In this document: positions 54,601 through 62,087 of the stretch, piece after piece
Layout: each line of letters begins with the position of its first letter
How positions within the stretch are numbered: the stretch's first letter is position 1
NCBI RefSeq assembly: GCF_002056795.1
Contig: NZ_CP020104.1
Location: 5,713,501-5,777,500, forward strand
Reading direction: 5' to 3'
Origin: Spirosoma aerolatum
GTDB taxonomy: Bacteria; Bacteroidota; Bacteroidia; Cytophagales; Spirosomataceae
DNA length: 64,000 nt
Notes under the pieces: generated by a model
What the model was told of the DNA's origin: nothing
The model's input: only the letters and a program-made list of their open reading frames with translations
Databases searched by the model: none
Made by a program: the position numbers and the translations under genes

Positions 54601-55103
54601 GCGACGAATTGCTCGACCAGCTAGGCATGCTTCGATTCCGGTTCACTAATTACGACAGTTATTCTAATGCCACGCTAAACGATGTATTCAAAAAAGAAGA
54701 ACTGGATGATGCCGCTAAATTGACGGCCAATGAGCTAAAAACAAGCTGTTTTATAAGCACTTCCAGTGGGAAACTGACTGAAAAGCCGTTGCCTATAGCT
54801 GCTCAGATTTCGCCTGTTTTTACGATCACACCACTCGATTACAATCAGGATGGCCATAAAGATTTGTTGCTCTGTGGCAATACGTCACAGGTTCGTCTGC
54901 GTTTCGGTCGAGCCGATGCCAATTATGGTTTGTTGCTGAAAGGCGATGGGAAAGGAAATTTCCAGGCTGTTCCACAGGCTCAATCTGGCTTTCAACTGAC
55001 AGGTGATGTGCGATCCGTACTATCAATCGGCAACAAGCTGTTATTTGGGATCAATCAGCAGGCGGTGCGAGCCTATCAAGTAACTGCAAAATCAAAAAAA
55101 TAG
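51681..55103 (+). CDS. Large FG-GAP/VCBS and ASPIC/UnbV lipoprotein
   Basis: 1140 residues from a GTG. Lipobox LTSC (Cys19). Many FG-GAP/VCBS repeats with calcium-loop signatures: VGDLNGDGLDDIYF, MADVNGDGRLDLFI, YDRDGDLDLF, SDLNGDGWPDLY, DYDNDGWKDLYV, ADLDNDGDLDLIV, ADVNGDGLEDVFI, DDLNGDGKADLVV, YNQDGHKDLLL. In the middle is an ASPIC/UnbV piece (GAKVTVYQAGRQQYVEQMPIRGYQSS..HVGLG). A beta-propeller surface protein, common next to susCD in Cytophagales; probably binds glycan or protein. It has its own terminator at 55284. Confidence 0.93.
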   Translation: MKTAISLGLLLGIICLTSCKHSDSSNTAETDGTPLFTSLTPEQTGVTFANNLTEGLNTNVLMYEYFYNGGGVAVGDLNGDGLDDIYFSGNMVPNQLYLNKGQMKFTDVTTAAGVAGREGPWRTGVSMADVNGDGRLDLFICYSGSLPPQKRIPQLFINEGADAQGIPHFSEQTTQWGLDRPGQTTQGTFFDYDRDGDLDLFLLNHNPRLLPVLDPGPTAALLKQSNPEIGVRLLQNTGNHFEDVTEKSGLSSSVLSYGLGLGVSDLNGDGWPDLYISNDYTIPDYLYLNNHDGTFTNQLSRSIRHTSHFSMGNDVADVNNDALPDILTLDMLPEDNRRQKLLMAPDNYEKFDLAVSSGFYYQHMRNMLQLNLGREQGAGSEKKNSNSSHIAPSATPLFAETGQLAGISNTDWSWSPLLADYDNDGWKDLYVTNGYVRDYTNQDFLKFMTDYMRNRPANFSREDVLELVHKIPSSNVSNYMFRNRGGDPSGEVTFANVGAAWGLTQTSNSTGAAYADLDNDGDLDLIVNNTNQPAFIFQNEANAERKHHYLSAKLVGAGANTQGIGAKVTVYQAGRQQYVEQMPIRGYQSSMSPRLHVGLGTNATIDSVQIVWPMGKSQVLKGVKADQILTIQEKEAGTPLPVTPPAPPLFQEIASPIPFTDPINRTNDFKRQILLVNAQSFNGPCLTKADVNGDGLEDVFIGGSGDQAGALFTQQPGNRFRQAAQPAFMADKGGMDTDALFFDANADGHADLYVCRGGYGDVLPGDPRLQDRLYLNDGKGNFTKSPNALPAMLSSKSCVRATDINGDSKPDLFVGGRVVPGRYPEAPQSYLLINDGKGHFTDQTAQLAPTLAQIGMVTDAAWVDLNADRKAELVLVGEWLPITVLSQSGNQFTDQTKTYFDKEYRGWWNKLLVDDLNGDGKADLVVGNQGLNTQCRASDTEPAELIYKDFDKNGKIDPILCLYVQGKSYPHATRDELLDQLGMLRFRFTNYDSYSNATLNDVFKKEELDDAAKLTANELKTSCFISTSSGKLTEKPLPIAAQISPVFTITPLDYNQDGHKDLLLCGNTSQVRLRFGRADANYGLLLKGDGKGNFQAVPQAQSGFQLTGDVRSVLSIGNKLLFGINQQAVRAYQVTAKSKK

Positions 55104-55283
55104 AACCTCGACCATTTTACGCCCGTTTTTTGACCAGTTGCTACCCGCTCTATTCCCCTCTGCGGGGCTAAGTTTACAGTAGCAATGGCGCACGTATTAC
55201 TCCGCATAATCGTGCCGGGCTACCCAAGTATCCCGCTGGTCTGAACAGGTTGTATGTTTTGTTTAGGTTAGGTTTGAAACCAG

Positions 55284-55315
55284 AAAGCAGGCTCTTATTA
55301 GGGCCTGCTTTTTTA
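55284..55315 (+). terminator. Rho-independent terminator
   Basis: AAAGCAGGCTC (55284-55294) pairs with GGGCCTGCTTT (55301-55311) through 10 Watson-Crick pairs and one T.G; 6-nt loop and a T run follow. It lies 181 bp after the FG-GAP gene stop. Confidence 0.8.
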
Positions 55316-55480
55316 TGCTTCTAATTCATAGCGGGTGCAACTGCTTAAGAAGCTGTTTTGAGTTGGTGGTGGCAGGTGCTTCAATCTGCCCTCACTCTAA
55401 CTGGACAAAATGCTGAAAATTGACTCAATCAAAACAGGGAAGCTGTTTAAGCGTTTATGAATTGAGCCAAAACAGTAACC

Positions 55481-55566
55481 TTTTTGTCATGCTGACGAAG
55501 GAAGCATCTTCGGTAGAAGCATTGTTGTAGCTACCGAAGATGCTTCCTTCGTCAGCATGACAAAAA
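55481..55566. repeat. Long perfect inverted repeat, 36-bp stem (TTTTTGTCAT family)
   Basis: Arms 55481-55516 and 55531-55566 are exact reverse complements around a 14-nt loop. The outer 33 bases match the repeat at 61980 at 27 positions, so the two are copies of one family. It lies between the convergent FG-GAP and LpxR-like genes, 98 bp from the latter's stop. Confidence 0.9.
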
Positions 55567-55664
55567 CGCTCATTTATAATTGTTTCTAAAAAATTCAAAC
55601 AGCTTCAGCTTCTATAAAATCAAATCAATAGCGTATTAGCGTGAAGTAGATTTATCTTACGCTA

Positions 55665-56642
55665 TTATTTTCCGAATCGGTACGCCATTGTCAGACCACC
55701 GAATTGCTCATTGTGCCGCATGGTTGCCGCTTCCCGCTGTTTATAGGTATACATAATCTGAAACGTCCAGCGAGGGGGCGAAAACAAAAGGCCAATGTCG
55801 TACCGATAGCCCCAATGCCGAAGCGGTGATAAAATGGCACCGGCATCGTTGGTAAAATACCCTCCCTGTACGGTTGCATTATACAACTGGTATTGAAAAG
55901 CAGGCTGCACAAACATATAAAATTCCGTAGATGTATGCGATGCCTCCCGACCAACACGGGCATTGAACCATGATGACTGATCGGGTTGGGTAAATCGACC
56001 GGCCCGAAACAGTAGTCCAGCCGATGCGTTGGTAAAGGTATTGCCAACCGTTAGCTGTGATAGACTATGCAGATCGAATCGGGATTTACGCCAGCAAGCG
56101 GGCAGTAACTCATGCCAGTATTGCCCCTGCAGATTAACGCCAACTTCATTGTGAATCTGATAGTTCCAGCCTTTGGGATGAAGCAGATCAAACGTTTTGT
56201 GGATAAAAATCTGGGTTTGTTCTGCCAGCGAATTTTCCCCAATCGTACCTACTGAGACAGACGTTTTCAGGACATGTCCTTTTTTATAAAAAAACGTTAA
56301 CCCTTTCTGCGCATACAAGTACCCGGCAAACGGACGATCCATCAAATCTTTCGTAGTTTTCGGTGTCACAAACTCTGGCGTAAAGATCATCTGCCCTGCC
56401 TGATACTGACCGACTATTTTCGAGAGTCGGCTCGTTTCACGGATGCGGTTATTGAGGCCGACGGGTGCGTAATTCAGCGTGACAAACAAGCCATTGGTGT
56501 AGTATCCATCATGCAGATTCAAGCAATAGTTGTCATTTTCGGACGAAACGTTCAACTCATATGGATGCTGCTGACCAAAACATGTGCCCGCACAAAAGAT
56601 CAGAAAAAAAAGTCGTAGCTGTCGGGCCATCCGGTCAATCAT
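55665..56642 (-). CDS. LpxR-like lipid A deacylase family protein (DUF2219)
   Basis: 325 residues from the Met at 56642; 56630 gives a tighter signal peptide (MARQLRLFFLIFCAG..CFG) and is also possible. Outer-membrane barrel with the LpxR signature ENDNY..LHDGYYTNGLFVTLNY near the N-terminus, MDRPFAGYLYAQKGL and a C-terminal MYTYKQREAATMRHNEQFGGLTMAYRFGK. LpxR removes the 3'-acyloxyacyl group of lipid A. A catalytic Asn/Asp-rich N-terminus and C-terminal His are present, but activity cannot be assured. Confidence 0.85.
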   Translation of the reverse strand: MIDRMARQLRLFFLIFCAGTCFGQQHPYELNVSSENDNYCLNLHDGYYTNGLFVTLNYAPVGLNNRIRETSRLSKIVGQYQAGQMIFTPEFVTPKTTKDLMDRPFAGYLYAQKGLTFFYKKGHVLKTSVSVGTIGENSLAEQTQIFIHKTFDLLHPKGWNYQIHNEVGVNLQGQYWHELLPACWRKSRFDLHSLSQLTVGNTFTNASAGLLFRAGRFTQPDQSSWFNARVGREASHTSTEFYMFVQPAFQYQLYNATVQGGYFTNDAGAILSPLRHWGYRYDIGLLFSPPRWTFQIMYTYKQREAATMRHNEQFGGLTMAYRFGK

Positions 56643-56754
56643 CACGAAGAGCAAGTAATTGAGTAAATAACCAGATTCCGGTTTCCTACTTGTACCCAAC
56701 ATCAGAACCGCTTCTCCAAATTGTATGGAAGACGGTCCGTGCCTTTACCATCCT

Positions 56755-56786
56755 TTTGTATGAGCCATTTTTCTGGACTAATTTAA
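56755..56786 (+). promoter_or_regulatory. Candidate promoter for the HAD gene
   Basis: TTTG at 56755-56758 is followed after 20 bp by TAATTTAA (56779-56786). Spacing is right for Bacteroidota promoters; the -7 box matches six of eight positions' pattern loosely. It is 53 bp from the ATG. Confidence 0.35.
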
Positions 56787-56838
56787 GCGGGCAAATCGGT
56801 AAAGCACCGTTCAGCTACTCTGTTCGGTCTGTGTACGC

Positions 56839-57489
56839 ATGGCAAACTTCAAATTAGTCATTTTCGATTTCGACGGCACACTGGCCGATTCATTCCCGTT
56901 CTTTCGACAGGCGTTCAATACCCTGGCCGACATCTATCAGTTTAAGCGGATTGACCTTAAAGAGGTTGATGAGATACGAGGACTTAACGTGCGCCAGATG
57001 ATGAAACACGTTGGTATGCCAGCCTGGAAAATGCCATTTGTGGCCCGCACGTTTATTCGATTGATGGGCGATAACATCCATCAAATTCAACTGTTCGATG
57101 GGATTACTGATTTGCTCAAGCAGCTTGCCAGCCAGGGCGTTCAATTAGCTATTGTCAGTTCCAACTCGGAGGAAAATATCCGTCGCGTACTCGGGCCAGA
57201 AAGCGCATCGTTGATCCGTTATTACCGGTGTGGCACCGCTATTTTTGGCAAATCCAGTCAATTCAGGAAAGTGGCAGCTAAAAGTGGCATTTCGCCCCAG
57301 GACATACTTTGTGTAGGAGACGAAGTTCGGGACCTGGAAGCAGCCCACAAGGAACACATGGCATTTGGCGCTGTAGCCTGGGGGTTTACCCGAAGCGATA
57401 TTTTTAGCACTTACTCGGGTATTGACCTGTTTACCACAGTGGATGATATTCTCCGCGCTGTGTGCGGCAAACACCCGACTCCTCATTAA
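56839..57489 (+). CDS. HAD-superfamily phosphatase (phosphoglycolate phosphatase-like)
   Basis: 216 residues. Motif I DFDGTLADS (nucleophile Asp10/Asp12), motif II VSSNS, motif III Lys in FGKSSQFRK, and motif IV CVGDEVRDLEAA. The cap (about 17-85) is helical, class C1. Similar proteins hydrolyse phosphoglycolate or other small sugar phosphates. The substrate is unknown. It converges with the FAD oxidoreductase; a 22-bp-stem hairpin lies between. Confidence 0.9.
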   Translation: MANFKLVIFDFDGTLADSFPFFRQAFNTLADIYQFKRIDLKEVDEIRGLNVRQMMKHVGMPAWKMPFVARTFIRLMGDNIHQIQLFDGITDLLKQLASQGVQLAIVSSNSEENIRRVLGPESASLIRYYRCGTAIFGKSSQFRKVAAKSGISPQDILCVGDEVRDLEAAHKEHMAFGAVAWGFTRSDIFSTYSGIDLFTTVDDILRAVCGKHPTPH

Positions 57490-57507
57490 GCATAGTACCT
57501 TTAAAAA

Positions 57508-57578
57508 AACCGCCAGGACGCGAAGACGCGAAGACGCAAGGAAACGTTACTTCTTTGCGTCTTCGCGTCCTGGCGGTT
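57508..57578. repeat. Long inverted repeat with GAAGACGC units, 22-bp stem
   Basis: Arms 57508-57529 and 57557-57578 are exact reverse complements. The left side carries one extra GAAGACGC copy just inside the stem, giving an asymmetric loop. It begins 19 bp after the HAD stop and ends 6 bp before the stop of the convergent gene. Confidence 0.85.
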
Positions 57579-57583
57579 CAACC

Positions 57584-59875
57584 CTAATAGCACCGAACTT
57601 CCATCAACGCAGCCGGAACGGTTTTGGTCTCCTTATTACCAGTTACTCGTTTCAAATGGATAGTCAGGCTGGTTGTGTCGATGGGGGGATCGAAGCGAAT
57701 GGTATTACGACTCTGGTGGTTGTTCGTGACCGTGGAAATGCGCTCCTGCTGATCGTTGCAGAGCACATACTCGCTCACACAAAAAGGCGAAGCCGTTTCC
57801 GGGTGAATCATAATTACCGTTTCGAGCGGATGGTCATAGTCGGAATCAAAAAATAACTCGACCTGCTGAATCCGTTTCGTTTCGGGCCAATTCAGGGCAA
57901 GTGTTGGATTCGGATCAGTCAAATCCGCAACCCAGGCATTGGGCTGACTAAGGGGGCGTTGAAGACCGTTTCGCACATTTTCAGCCCCAAACAACCGAAT
58001 ACCCGGCTCAATCCGTAGCGCAATATTTTGCCCGGCTGGTCGGCGTTGAGGGCACCAGAATTCGAATGTATCGACGCCGATATTTTCCGTAGGCTCCTGC
58101 TTGCCATAGTTCGATACGGCCGGATTGGTCTTGTTAAATACCGAAAGCACGCCCGTTAACCGTACCTCACTGTACTGCAACTGAACATGGGGGTTTTTCA
58201 GGAACATAACGAACACATACTGTGGCTCATCGAGCTGACTGGTAAATGACAATTGTACTTCCTGCCGACCTTTTCGTAACGCCAGCGTCTGGGTTTCGAG
58301 GGTTATATCGGGGGTGTGGTTAAACGGTTTGCTGCTGCGTCGCAATTCAACGATTAAGGTGGTGTCGCGATCTGCCGTTACAAACGCTGTCAGTTTCGGA
58401 ATAGGCCCGACCGGAAGCGGTAGCATCTGCGCTGCTGAATCCGTTAACGGCATCAACGGGCCATTGGGTGGCAATTCATTTAGGACAAACTCACTGGATA
58501 CCGACAGTTGTGCCTGTTGCGCTAAATCCTGGCTATCGCGCAGATGCAGACCGGGTATATGCTGGCCCGTTTTCAATAATTGCTGCTGTAATGTCTGCAT
58601 GCGGGCAGGGGCTGTCAGATCGCGGGGGAGCAGGTGATCGCTCGTACAGAGTGCAGCCGCCATTCCTACCGCCTGGGCAACATGTGCCCCCGTAGCCATC
58701 ACCCGCGATGAACCGAAAGCCACGTGCGACGCACTGATAATACGCCCGGCCAGAAATAGATTGCTGATATTCTGACTGTACAGGCACCGATAAGGAATCG
58801 AGTAAATGCCTTTGCTGTGCCACTGATTGCAGCCCGGTTTTTCGGAGAAAACCCCATCGGCAGGATGCAGGTCGATACTCCAGCCCCCAAACGCCACGGC
58901 ATCGGGATGCGACCGTTGCTCCACGACGTCCTGCTGCCGAAGCATATAGTCGCCCTCGAATCGGCGGCTTTCGCGTTTGCCGGGTATCTGGCCAACCCAT
59001 TCAAGCGTCATGGTGTCAGCTTCGGGGAATTTGCCGGAGTTTTTGATGTAGTTCCAAACGCCATAAACCACCTTCCACAGCTCCCATTTGATGGTTTCGG
59101 TATCGTGAACGGTGTCGAGTCGACCACCGTATTCGATCCACCAGAGCTGACAACCGTATTCCTGGGCATTGAACCGTCGATACCTCGGAATTTTGGTAAT
59201 ATCGTCCAACGCATAGGAAGGTGGTACGAACCGCACCGGCCGACCCGTATCTTTGGTATAGAAGTAAAGCGAATGACCCAGCAGCTCGCCATATTCGGCC
59301 GTGGGTGCAAATTTTTCACCAAATTCTTCCTGGCTCTCAGCACCCATTCGAAAAGCGGCTCCTGCCTGAAACCCAACCACACCATCGCCCGATGCATCGC
59401 AAAACAAAGGGGCTACCAGTTCATAGGCCGTACTGTTCTGACTGCAATAGGCTTTCAGGCTACTGATCGTATCGGGGGCCAATTTTTCAACCTCGTACAC
59501 CACCGTATTCAATAGCAGCGTAATGTTCGGCTCCGACACCACTTTTTCCAGTAGAATGGTATCGAAAATGAGCGGATTGCCTTCGGGATTGCGATATAGA
59601 TTTTCGAGCAGCAATTCGTCGATCACCCCACCTTCGCGCGCCCAGCGATTGTTATTACCCATGTGTGAGGTGGCCCCCAGTACCCAAAGCCGCACTTCCG
59701 ACGACGAATTCCCTCCCAGTACGGGCCGATCCTGAACCAGAATTACGCGGATACCCGCCCGGGCCGCTGTAATGGAGCAGCATACACCCGCTAATCCACC
59801 GCCCGTCACAACCAGATCAGCACTATGGTGAATCGTTTTAGGGGTACGTTTATCAGTTGCCTGTTCGCGTATCAT
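57584..59875 (-). CDS. FAD-dependent oxidoreductase (FAD_oxidored family)
   Basis: 763 residues. N-terminal dinucleotide fold: DLVVTGGGLAGVCCSITAARAG (about 22-43), VQDRPVLGGNSSSEVRLWV, and LFCDASGDGVVGFQAGA. YSIPYRCLYSQNISNLFLAGRIISASHVAFGSSRVMATGAHVAQAVGMAAAL is the C-terminal FAD-binding part. Residues from about 480 on are beta-rich and carry no cofactor motif; they may bind sugar. No signal peptide, so cytoplasmic unless exported otherwise. Its ATG lies inside the 3' end of the GH2 gene (23-bp overlap), implying coupled translation. Likely oxidises a sugar or glycoside in this pathway. Confidence 0.88.
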   Translation of the reverse strand: MIREQATDKRTPKTIHHSADLVVTGGGLAGVCCSITAARAGIRVILVQDRPVLGGNSSSEVRLWVLGATSHMGNNNRWAREGGVIDELLLENLYRNPEGNPLIFDTILLEKVVSEPNITLLLNTVVYEVEKLAPDTISSLKAYCSQNSTAYELVAPLFCDASGDGVVGFQAGAAFRMGAESQEEFGEKFAPTAEYGELLGHSLYFYTKDTGRPVRFVPPSYALDDITKIPRYRRFNAQEYGCQLWWIEYGGRLDTVHDTETIKWELWKVVYGVWNYIKNSGKFPEADTMTLEWVGQIPGKRESRRFEGDYMLRQQDVVEQRSHPDAVAFGGWSIDLHPADGVFSEKPGCNQWHSKGIYSIPYRCLYSQNISNLFLAGRIISASHVAFGSSRVMATGAHVAQAVGMAAALCTSDHLLPRDLTAPARMQTLQQQLLKTGQHIPGLHLRDSQDLAQQAQLSVSSEFVLNELPPNGPLMPLTDSAAQMLPLPVGPIPKLTAFVTADRDTTLIVELRRSSKPFNHTPDITLETQTLALRKGRQEVQLSFTSQLDEPQYVFVMFLKNPHVQLQYSEVRLTGVLSVFNKTNPAVSNYGKQEPTENIGVDTFEFWCPQRRPAGQNIALRIEPGIRLFGAENVRNGLQRPLSQPNAWVADLTDPNPTLALNWPETKRIQQVELFFDSDYDHPLETVIMIHPETASPFCVSEYVLCNDQQERISTVTNNHQSRNTIRFDPPIDTTSLTIHLKRVTGNKETKTVPAALMEVRCY

Positions 59876-61901
59876 TTTTTAAATCGAAGGTTTGTGTGAG
59901 AATTGAAAAGCCCGTGGGTTTAACAATGTCCACGGTTAACGTTTTGTCGAAGCCCCGCACCGGGATCTTTAGATCGGCTTGCTGACCGGGTTGCAGGTCG
60001 GGAATAGGAATAGTCAGTACAGGGGTTTTAATACCATAGTTCTTCAGCGCATAAGACGGAAAATCGTTGCGAGCCGTCACCCGAAGTTTCAGGGTGTGAA
60101 CACCTTCAGGCCCCGGTTCCCAGCTTATTTTTTCGAGTATGGCCGGAGCCATACCTGTCTGATGTGCTTTGTATAAGGGTCGTTTTGAGCGATCACCGCG
60201 CACCAGCCCCCAGGGACGCGTACCGTCGGGATTGGTCCCGTTGTGCCGACTCAGGTAATCATTGAACGACCACCACGATGCGCCCACCACATACGGTAGT
60301 TGCCGCACATCGGCCAGAAATTTTTCGATATGCGCCACCTGCCCGACTTCGCCATCTTTCCCATCGGCGCGGGTGCCATATTCGCTGATAAAAATGGGTT
60401 TATCCGGGTAAAGCGAGTGAATATGTTTCAGCACATTCAGGTGATTGCCATAGGTGTTGGTCGATACAAAATCGCAGTACTGACTGGCCTCATCTTCGGG
60501 CTTTTTGGGCAGTGTGTTCAGCCGCATCGACGCAAACGTATACAACCGGGTAGGATCAAGCTCACGGGCATAGGCAATCATGTCTTTGGTCCACCGCTGA
60601 CCAGCGGGTTGCTCCGACAGATATTCATTCCCCACACTATAGGCAATCACCGACGGGTGGTTCCAGTCGCGTTCGGCCATCTCGCGAAACTGCTGCCGAA
60701 ACTTCGCCCGAATGGTATCGTTGTCCATTTCCCGGGGTGTCAACTGCCAGTTCCCAGCTTCGGCAATGATGAGCATGCCATTTCGGTCGGCCCAGTCGTA
60801 AACGGTTTCGGAAGGCGTGTAATGGGTCAGCCGATGGAGTTCCATACCCGTTTCTTTCATCAGCCGCATATCTTTCTCCACCAGCCAATCGGGCTCCAGC
60901 GAACCCAATCCCGGATAATCGACCACGCGGTTCCCTCCAGCGACTTTGATGGGCTGACCGTTAAGCAGCAGTTGCGCATTCCGCACCTCCACTTTCCGAA
61001 TGCCAATGTGGGTCTGAACGGTATCCGTAGCCGCAATCACCTGTACCTCATACAAATTGGGCTGGTCGATGCTCCAAAGCTTTACATCGGCTGATTTCAA
61101 GGCCGTCTCAGCTTCCAGAATGGCGGTTTGATTGGCTCCAACAGTACCCGCCGTCTGCTTCCAGGTTAGCGGAATCGCTTTCCCATTCTGCATTACCCGA
61201 AAGGCCAGTTTGGGCGTTACGGCCTGTGCCGTTGAATTACGAACACGGGTTTTAATTTTCAGGGTAGCCGTGTTTTTTGCCAGGTCGGGAACGGCGTCCG
61301 TTTTCAGGTTTTCGACATATACCTCCGGCTCTACAGTCAGGTATACTGGCCGAATAAGACCGCCGTAGTTGATCCAGCCTGGGAATGGGTCGTTAGGCTG
61401 TCCATTGTCCTTTGCACCGGGTATCGTACCTATCCGCCACGTATTGTTATTGACTGATACCGCCAGTGTATTGTTGTCGGCTTTCAGGTATGGAGTAATG
61501 TCAAAATGAAAGGGGGTATAACCGCCTTCGTGTGTGCCCACTTTCTGTCCATTCACCCAAACTGTCGTTTCATAATAGGACGCATCGAAATGGAGCAATA
61601 CGCGTTTACCCGATGCGGGTTTCCACGGAAAAGTCCGGCGATACCAGACGGCTCCGGTATAAAACTGATAGCGCGGATCGGTCGAGAAACAGTGCGGTAC
61701 GGTCACTTTGTCCAGGTTGCCCGTTGGAAAATCTTCCCGATACCATTTGTTGGTTTCGCCTACGGCCATCGGGTCCATACAGAAGGACCATTCACCATGT
61801 AACGGAATCGCTTTGGGGTCACGAATGGTGTACTGAGCATTGGCAAAAGGAATCAATCCGCCAATGAATAAGGTAATCAGAATGTTTCGTAGGTAAGTCA
61901 T
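59853..61901 (-). CDS. Glycoside hydrolase family 2 protein
   Basis: 682 residues. Signal peptide about 1-22 (PFANAQ). Sugar-binding domain (HGEWSFCMDP..RRTFPW, FDASYYETTVWVNGQKVGTHEGGYTPFHFDITPYL), immunoglobulin-like domain, then the TIM barrel. The acid/base Glu is in VIAYSVGNEYLSEQ and the nucleophile Glu in KPIFISEYGTRADG. WWSFNDYLSRHNGTNPDG lies near the active site. The N-x-K motif of true beta-glucuronidases is not visible, so beta-galactosidase, -mannosidase or an uncharacterised specificity are all open. Periplasmic; second gene after the symporter. Confidence 0.93.
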   Translation of the reverse strand: MTYLRNILITLFIGGLIPFANAQYTIRDPKAIPLHGEWSFCMDPMAVGETNKWYREDFPTGNLDKVTVPHCFSTDPRYQFYTGAVWYRRTFPWKPASGKRVLLHFDASYYETTVWVNGQKVGTHEGGYTPFHFDITPYLKADNNTLAVSVNNNTWRIGTIPGAKDNGQPNDPFPGWINYGGLIRPVYLTVEPEVYVENLKTDAVPDLAKNTATLKIKTRVRNSTAQAVTPKLAFRVMQNGKAIPLTWKQTAGTVGANQTAILEAETALKSADVKLWSIDQPNLYEVQVIAATDTVQTHIGIRKVEVRNAQLLLNGQPIKVAGGNRVVDYPGLGSLEPDWLVEKDMRLMKETGMELHRLTHYTPSETVYDWADRNGMLIIAEAGNWQLTPREMDNDTIRAKFRQQFREMAERDWNHPSVIAYSVGNEYLSEQPAGQRWTKDMIAYARELDPTRLYTFASMRLNTLPKKPEDEASQYCDFVSTNTYGNHLNVLKHIHSLYPDKPIFISEYGTRADGKDGEVGQVAHIEKFLADVRQLPYVVGASWWSFNDYLSRHNGTNPDGTRPWGLVRGDRSKRPLYKAHQTGMAPAILEKISWEPGPEGVHTLKLRVTARNDFPSYALKNYGIKTPVLTIPIPDLQPGQQADLKIPVRGFDKTLTVDIVKPTGFSILTQTFDLKNDTRTGN

Positions 61902-61979
61902 GAGGCAAAAGCAGTTCGTCGATCCGATATGCTTTAGTGTATAGTTAAAGAACCTATTTGAACTTTTATTTCGGTGTCA

Positions 61980-62067
61980 TTTTTGTCATTCCGAGGAACG
62001 AGGAATCTTCGGATAAGGATATGTTTGGCAATCACCGAAGATTCCTCGTTCCTCGGAATGACAAAAA
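61980..62067. repeat. Long perfect inverted repeat, 33-bp stem (TTTTTGTCAT family)
   Basis: Arms 61980-62012 and 62035-62067 are exact reverse complements; 22-nt loop. Related to the repeat at 55481 (27 of 33 positions in the arm). It lies 20 bp after the symporter stop and 78 bp upstream of the GH2 start, within one operon. Confidence 0.9.
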
Positions 62068-62087
62068 ATGGTCAATTACCCCATTTA

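Larger units (their letters stand above)
55104..55664. other. 561-bp intergenic region with terminator and long repeat
   Basis: No gene is supported here. Contents are a terminator (55284-55315), short scattered copies of GAAGCTGTTT around 55350, 55440 and 55600, and the 36-bp-stem repeat at 55481-55566. Confidence 0.5.

Noticed and set aside
58817..59515. 232-codon plus-strand frame
   Set aside because: Antisense shadow of the FAD oxidoreductase.
60300..61094. 264-codon plus-strand frame
   Set aside because: Antisense shadow of the GH2 gene; residue composition (His/Phe/Pro rich) is typical of a reverse frame.
59853..61901. Naming the GH2 enzyme a beta-glucuronidase
   Set aside because: The N-x-K carboxylate-binding motif typical of glucuronidases is not seen near the active-site loop, so specificity is left open.
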